This document shows positions 5,740 through 7,106 of a stretch of DNA of 7,106 bases, in pieces. The notes beneath the pieces were generated by a model. That model searched no databases, was not told the origin of the DNA, and worked only from the letters and a program-made list of their open reading frames with translations. Position 1 is the first letter of the stretch. Each line of letters starts with the position of its first letter. Location of the stretch: the NCBI GenBank assembly GCA_947455285.1, contig CANGOK010000176.1, forward strand, positions 1 to 7,106, read 5' to 3'. This DNA is from Beijerinckiaceae bacterium. GTDB lineage: Bacteria; Pseudomonadota; Alphaproteobacteria; Rhizobiales; Beijerinckiaceae. The position numbers and the translations under genes were made by a program.

Positions 5740-6759
5740 ATGTTCCGCGCGCTGACCCTTGCGGCCCTGGCGGCCGTTGCGCCTGCGCAATTCGCGAGGG
5801 CTGACGCTGTCTCGGATTTCTACGCAGGCAAGTCGATCTCGCTGATCATCTCGACCGGCGTCGGCGGGGGCGTGGACACCAATGCGCGGCTCGTCGCCAA
5901 ACATCTGGGCGACCATATTCCCGGCAACCCTTCGGTCCTGCCAAAGAACATGACGGGCGCCGGGCATCTGCAGGCCACGAATTTTCTTTATTCGCAGTCA
6001 GCGCGCGATGGCACCTTCATCGGCGCCATCCTGCCAGCCTTCGTGGGCTATCAGGTGCTCGATGGACGGGGCGCGCAATATGATGCGCGCAACTTCAATT
6101 ATCTTGGTTCAAGCGATGTGGAGAACGCCAATCTCTACACATCGAGTTCACAGGGCATCAAATCAATCGAGCAGATCAAGGCGCGTGAAGTCTTGATGGG
6201 CGCCACCGGCGCCGGCTCCTATACGATGCTTTATCCAACCCTGCTCAACAATGTGCTCGGCTACAAGTTCAAGGTCGTGTCGGGCTACAAGAGCACGAAT
6301 GAAATCCATCTGGCGATGGAGCGTGGCGAGGTCTTCGGGCGCGCGGGCAATTTCTTCTCGAGCCTGAAGGCGCAGAACCCTGACTGGTTGCCCAGCGGCA
6401 AGATCGACATGCTCCTGCAGATTGGCGCGGTGCGTGATCGCGAATGGCCGAACCTGCCGCTCCTGACCGATCTCGCCACCAATGATGAGCAGCGCGCCAT
6501 CTTCAAGCTCTTCTCCGCCGAGATCGCGCTTGGTCGTGTCTTCCTGACTACGCCCGGAGTGTCAGCCGATCGCCTCGCCGCCTTGCGCAAGGCCTTCGAA
6601 GACACCCTGCGTGATCCCGCCTATGTCGAGGATTCGCGCAAGGTGGAGATGCAGGTTCGCCCGCTGACCCATCAGCAGGTGAAGGCTCTGGCCGACGAAA
6701 TCGTCTCCATGCCGCCGGAGGTCATCGCCAAGGCGAAGGCGGCGATGGGTGGGCAATAA
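5740..6759 (+). CDS. TctC/Bug-type periplasmic solute-binding protein (tripartite tricarboxylate transporter family)
   Basis: This 339-residue precursor has a signal peptide: Arg3, a hydrophobic core (4-15) and a likely cut after Ala-Arg-Ala (19-21). The mature protein begins DAVSDFYAGKSISLIISTG. Family landmarks follow: the Gly-rich turn GVGGGVDTNAR (40-50), the helix LVAKHLGDHIPGNP (51-64), KNMTGAGHLQATNFLY (69-84) and ARDGTFIGAI (88-97). The end (about 270-335) has the usual TPGVSADRLAALRKAF and a helical tail. Members bind dicarboxylates, tricarboxylates, aromatic acids or nicotinate-like compounds. The gene lies 11 bases after the VOC gene, so its ligand is plausibly the substrate of that pathway. 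I chose ATG 5740, with GAGG (5727-5730) nine bases before it and a proper signal peptide. A GTG at 5725, overlapping the upstream stop, would only add VRAPR. No TctA or TctB membrane subunit is encoded in the window. Confidence 0.92.
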   Translation: MFRALTLAALAAVAPAQFARADAVSDFYAGKSISLIISTGVGGGVDTNARLVAKHLGDHIPGNPSVLPKNMTGAGHLQATNFLYSQSARDGTFIGAILPAFVGYQVLDGRGAQYDARNFNYLGSSDVENANLYTSSSQGIKSIEQIKAREVLMGATGAGSYTMLYPTLLNNVLGYKFKVVSGYKSTNEIHLAMERGEVFGRAGNFFSSLKAQNPDWLPSGKIDMLLQIGAVRDREWPNLPLLTDLATNDEQRAIFKLFSAEIALGRVFLTTPGVSADRLAALRKAFEDTLRDPAYVEDSRKVEMQVRPLTHQQVKALADEIVSMPPEVIAKAKAAMGGQ

Positions 6760-6791
6760 GCCTAGGTTAAGCTAAGGTTCTGCGCAGTCTC

Positions 6792-6811
6792 GGGCCGGGT
6801 TCACCCGGCTC
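6792..6811 (+). terminator. GC-rich stem-loop after the TctC-type gene, possible terminator
   Basis: An eight-base-pair stem (6792-6799 with 6804-6811, one G-T pair) closes a TTCA tetraloop, 32 bases after the stop codon at 6759. The stem is strong, but no T-run follows (TGCTCATGAAAA). It is therefore not a classical intrinsic terminator. It may still end or protect the VOC/TctC message and separate it from tuf. Confidence 0.4.
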
Positions 6812-6869
6812 TGCTCATGAAAAGGGCGTGAATGTGGTCAAACGCCCCACGATTCCGGCGACCTCGCCC

Positions 6870-6896
6870 TTGAAGAGCGCGCGGAAGGGATTTAAT
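6870..6896 (+). promoter_or_regulatory. Candidate tuf promoter
   Basis: TTGAAG (6870-6875) and TTTAAT (6891-6896) are 15 bases apart; the -10 matches at five of six positions and the -35 at four. Shifting the -10 by one gives spacing 16 and a poorer hexamer. Transcription would start near 6903, giving a leader of about 55 bases before the tuf ATG at 6959. In the 6760-6958 gap I see no open frame, no tRNA and no rRNA; this promoter and the stem-loop at 6792 are all I can support. Confidence 0.35.
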
Positions 6897-6958
6897 GACC
6901 GCTCGTCGAATCCGCTCGCGGAGCCCATCTCCTCACCCTGCACATTCGGAACAGGTTC

Positions 6959-7106
6959 ATGGCCAAGGAAAAATTCAACCGTAACAAGCCGCACTGCAAC
7001 ATTGGCACCATTGGTCACGTTGACCATGGCAAGACGTCTTTGACGGCTGCGATCACGAAGGTGCTGGCCGAGACGGGCGGCGCGACGTTCACCGCCTACG
7101 ACCAGA
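6959..7106 (+). CDS. tuf: Elongation factor Tu, N-terminal fragment (runs off the right edge)
   Basis: The first 49 codons are present. The protein starts MAKEKFNRNKPHCNIGTIGH, and GHVDHGKT (residues 19-26) is the G1/P-loop of translational GTPases. The segment that follows, TSLTAAITKVLAETGG, is the invariant EF-Tu helix. EF-Tu delivers aminoacyl-tRNA to the ribosomal A site in a GTP-dependent step. No fusA stands upstream: the preceding gene is a solute-binding protein on the same strand. This copy is therefore not in the usual rpsL-rpsG-fusA-tuf order and is likely the separate tufB-type copy. The ATG at 6959 follows GGAACAGG (6948-6955), a moderate ribosome binding site. Confidence 0.97.
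   Translation, partial: MAKEKFNRNKPHCNIGTIGHVDHGKTSLTAAITKVLAETGGATFTAYDQ

Noticed and set aside
6760..6958. Additional tRNA genes (Tyr, Thr) just upstream of tuf, as in E. coli
   Set aside because: No TTCRANY-type T-arm with flanking acceptor pairing and no anticodon arm can be read in this gap.

Overview
The window looks like chromosomal DNA of an alphaproteobacterium, probably of the order Hyphomicrobiales. The evidence is the high-GC codon use, a host-attachment-family protein typical of that group, two periplasmic tricarboxylate-type solute-binding proteins, and an EF-Tu N-terminus of the alphaproteobacterial kind. This placement is inference from family knowledge; no search was run.

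Layout, left to right. (1) Positions 1-131, minus strand: the first 43 codons of a TctC/Bug-type periplasmic binding protein that runs off the left edge. (2) A divergent intergenic region, then on the plus strand an alpha/beta hydrolase (297-1184) and a small host-attachment-family protein (1248-1691). (3) On the minus strand, overlapping the previous gene tail to tail, a Cys-nucleophile alpha/beta hydrolase related to PHA synthases and intracellular PHB depolymerases (1645-2739). Its ribosome binding site lies inside a hairpin. (4) A tRNA-Gly(UCC) gene (2861-2934, plus) with a plausible promoter. (5) A minus-strand pair: a C-C-hydrolase-like alpha/beta hydrolase (4797-3955) followed by a ketopantoate reductase family enzyme (3935-2949). 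(6) Divergent from that pair, a plus-strand pair: a two-domain VOC (extradiol dioxygenase/glyoxalase superfamily) protein (4925-5728) and a second TctC/Bug-type binding protein (5740-6759). (7) A stem-loop and leader region, then the first 49 codons of tuf (EF-Tu), which runs off the right edge.

How the genes may work together. The block from about 2949 to 6759 reads as a small uptake-and-catabolism module. It has a periplasmic carboxylate binder, a VOC protein with metal-binding residues in both halves, a hydrolase resembling meta-cleavage-product hydrolases, and an NADPH-dependent 2-oxoacid reductase. It sits between two housekeeping translation loci, tRNA-Gly(UCC) and tuf. The substrate cannot be read from the sequence. 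No membrane subunits (TctA/TctB) are present in the window, so the binding proteins must be orphans or use partners encoded elsewhere. I saw no insertion sequence, CRISPR array, phage gene or obvious defence system. The more unusual points are the doubled metal site of the VOC protein, the short PhaC/PhaZ-like enzyme with a masked ribosome binding site, and the repeated pairing of a TctC-type gene with a divergent alpha/beta hydrolase.
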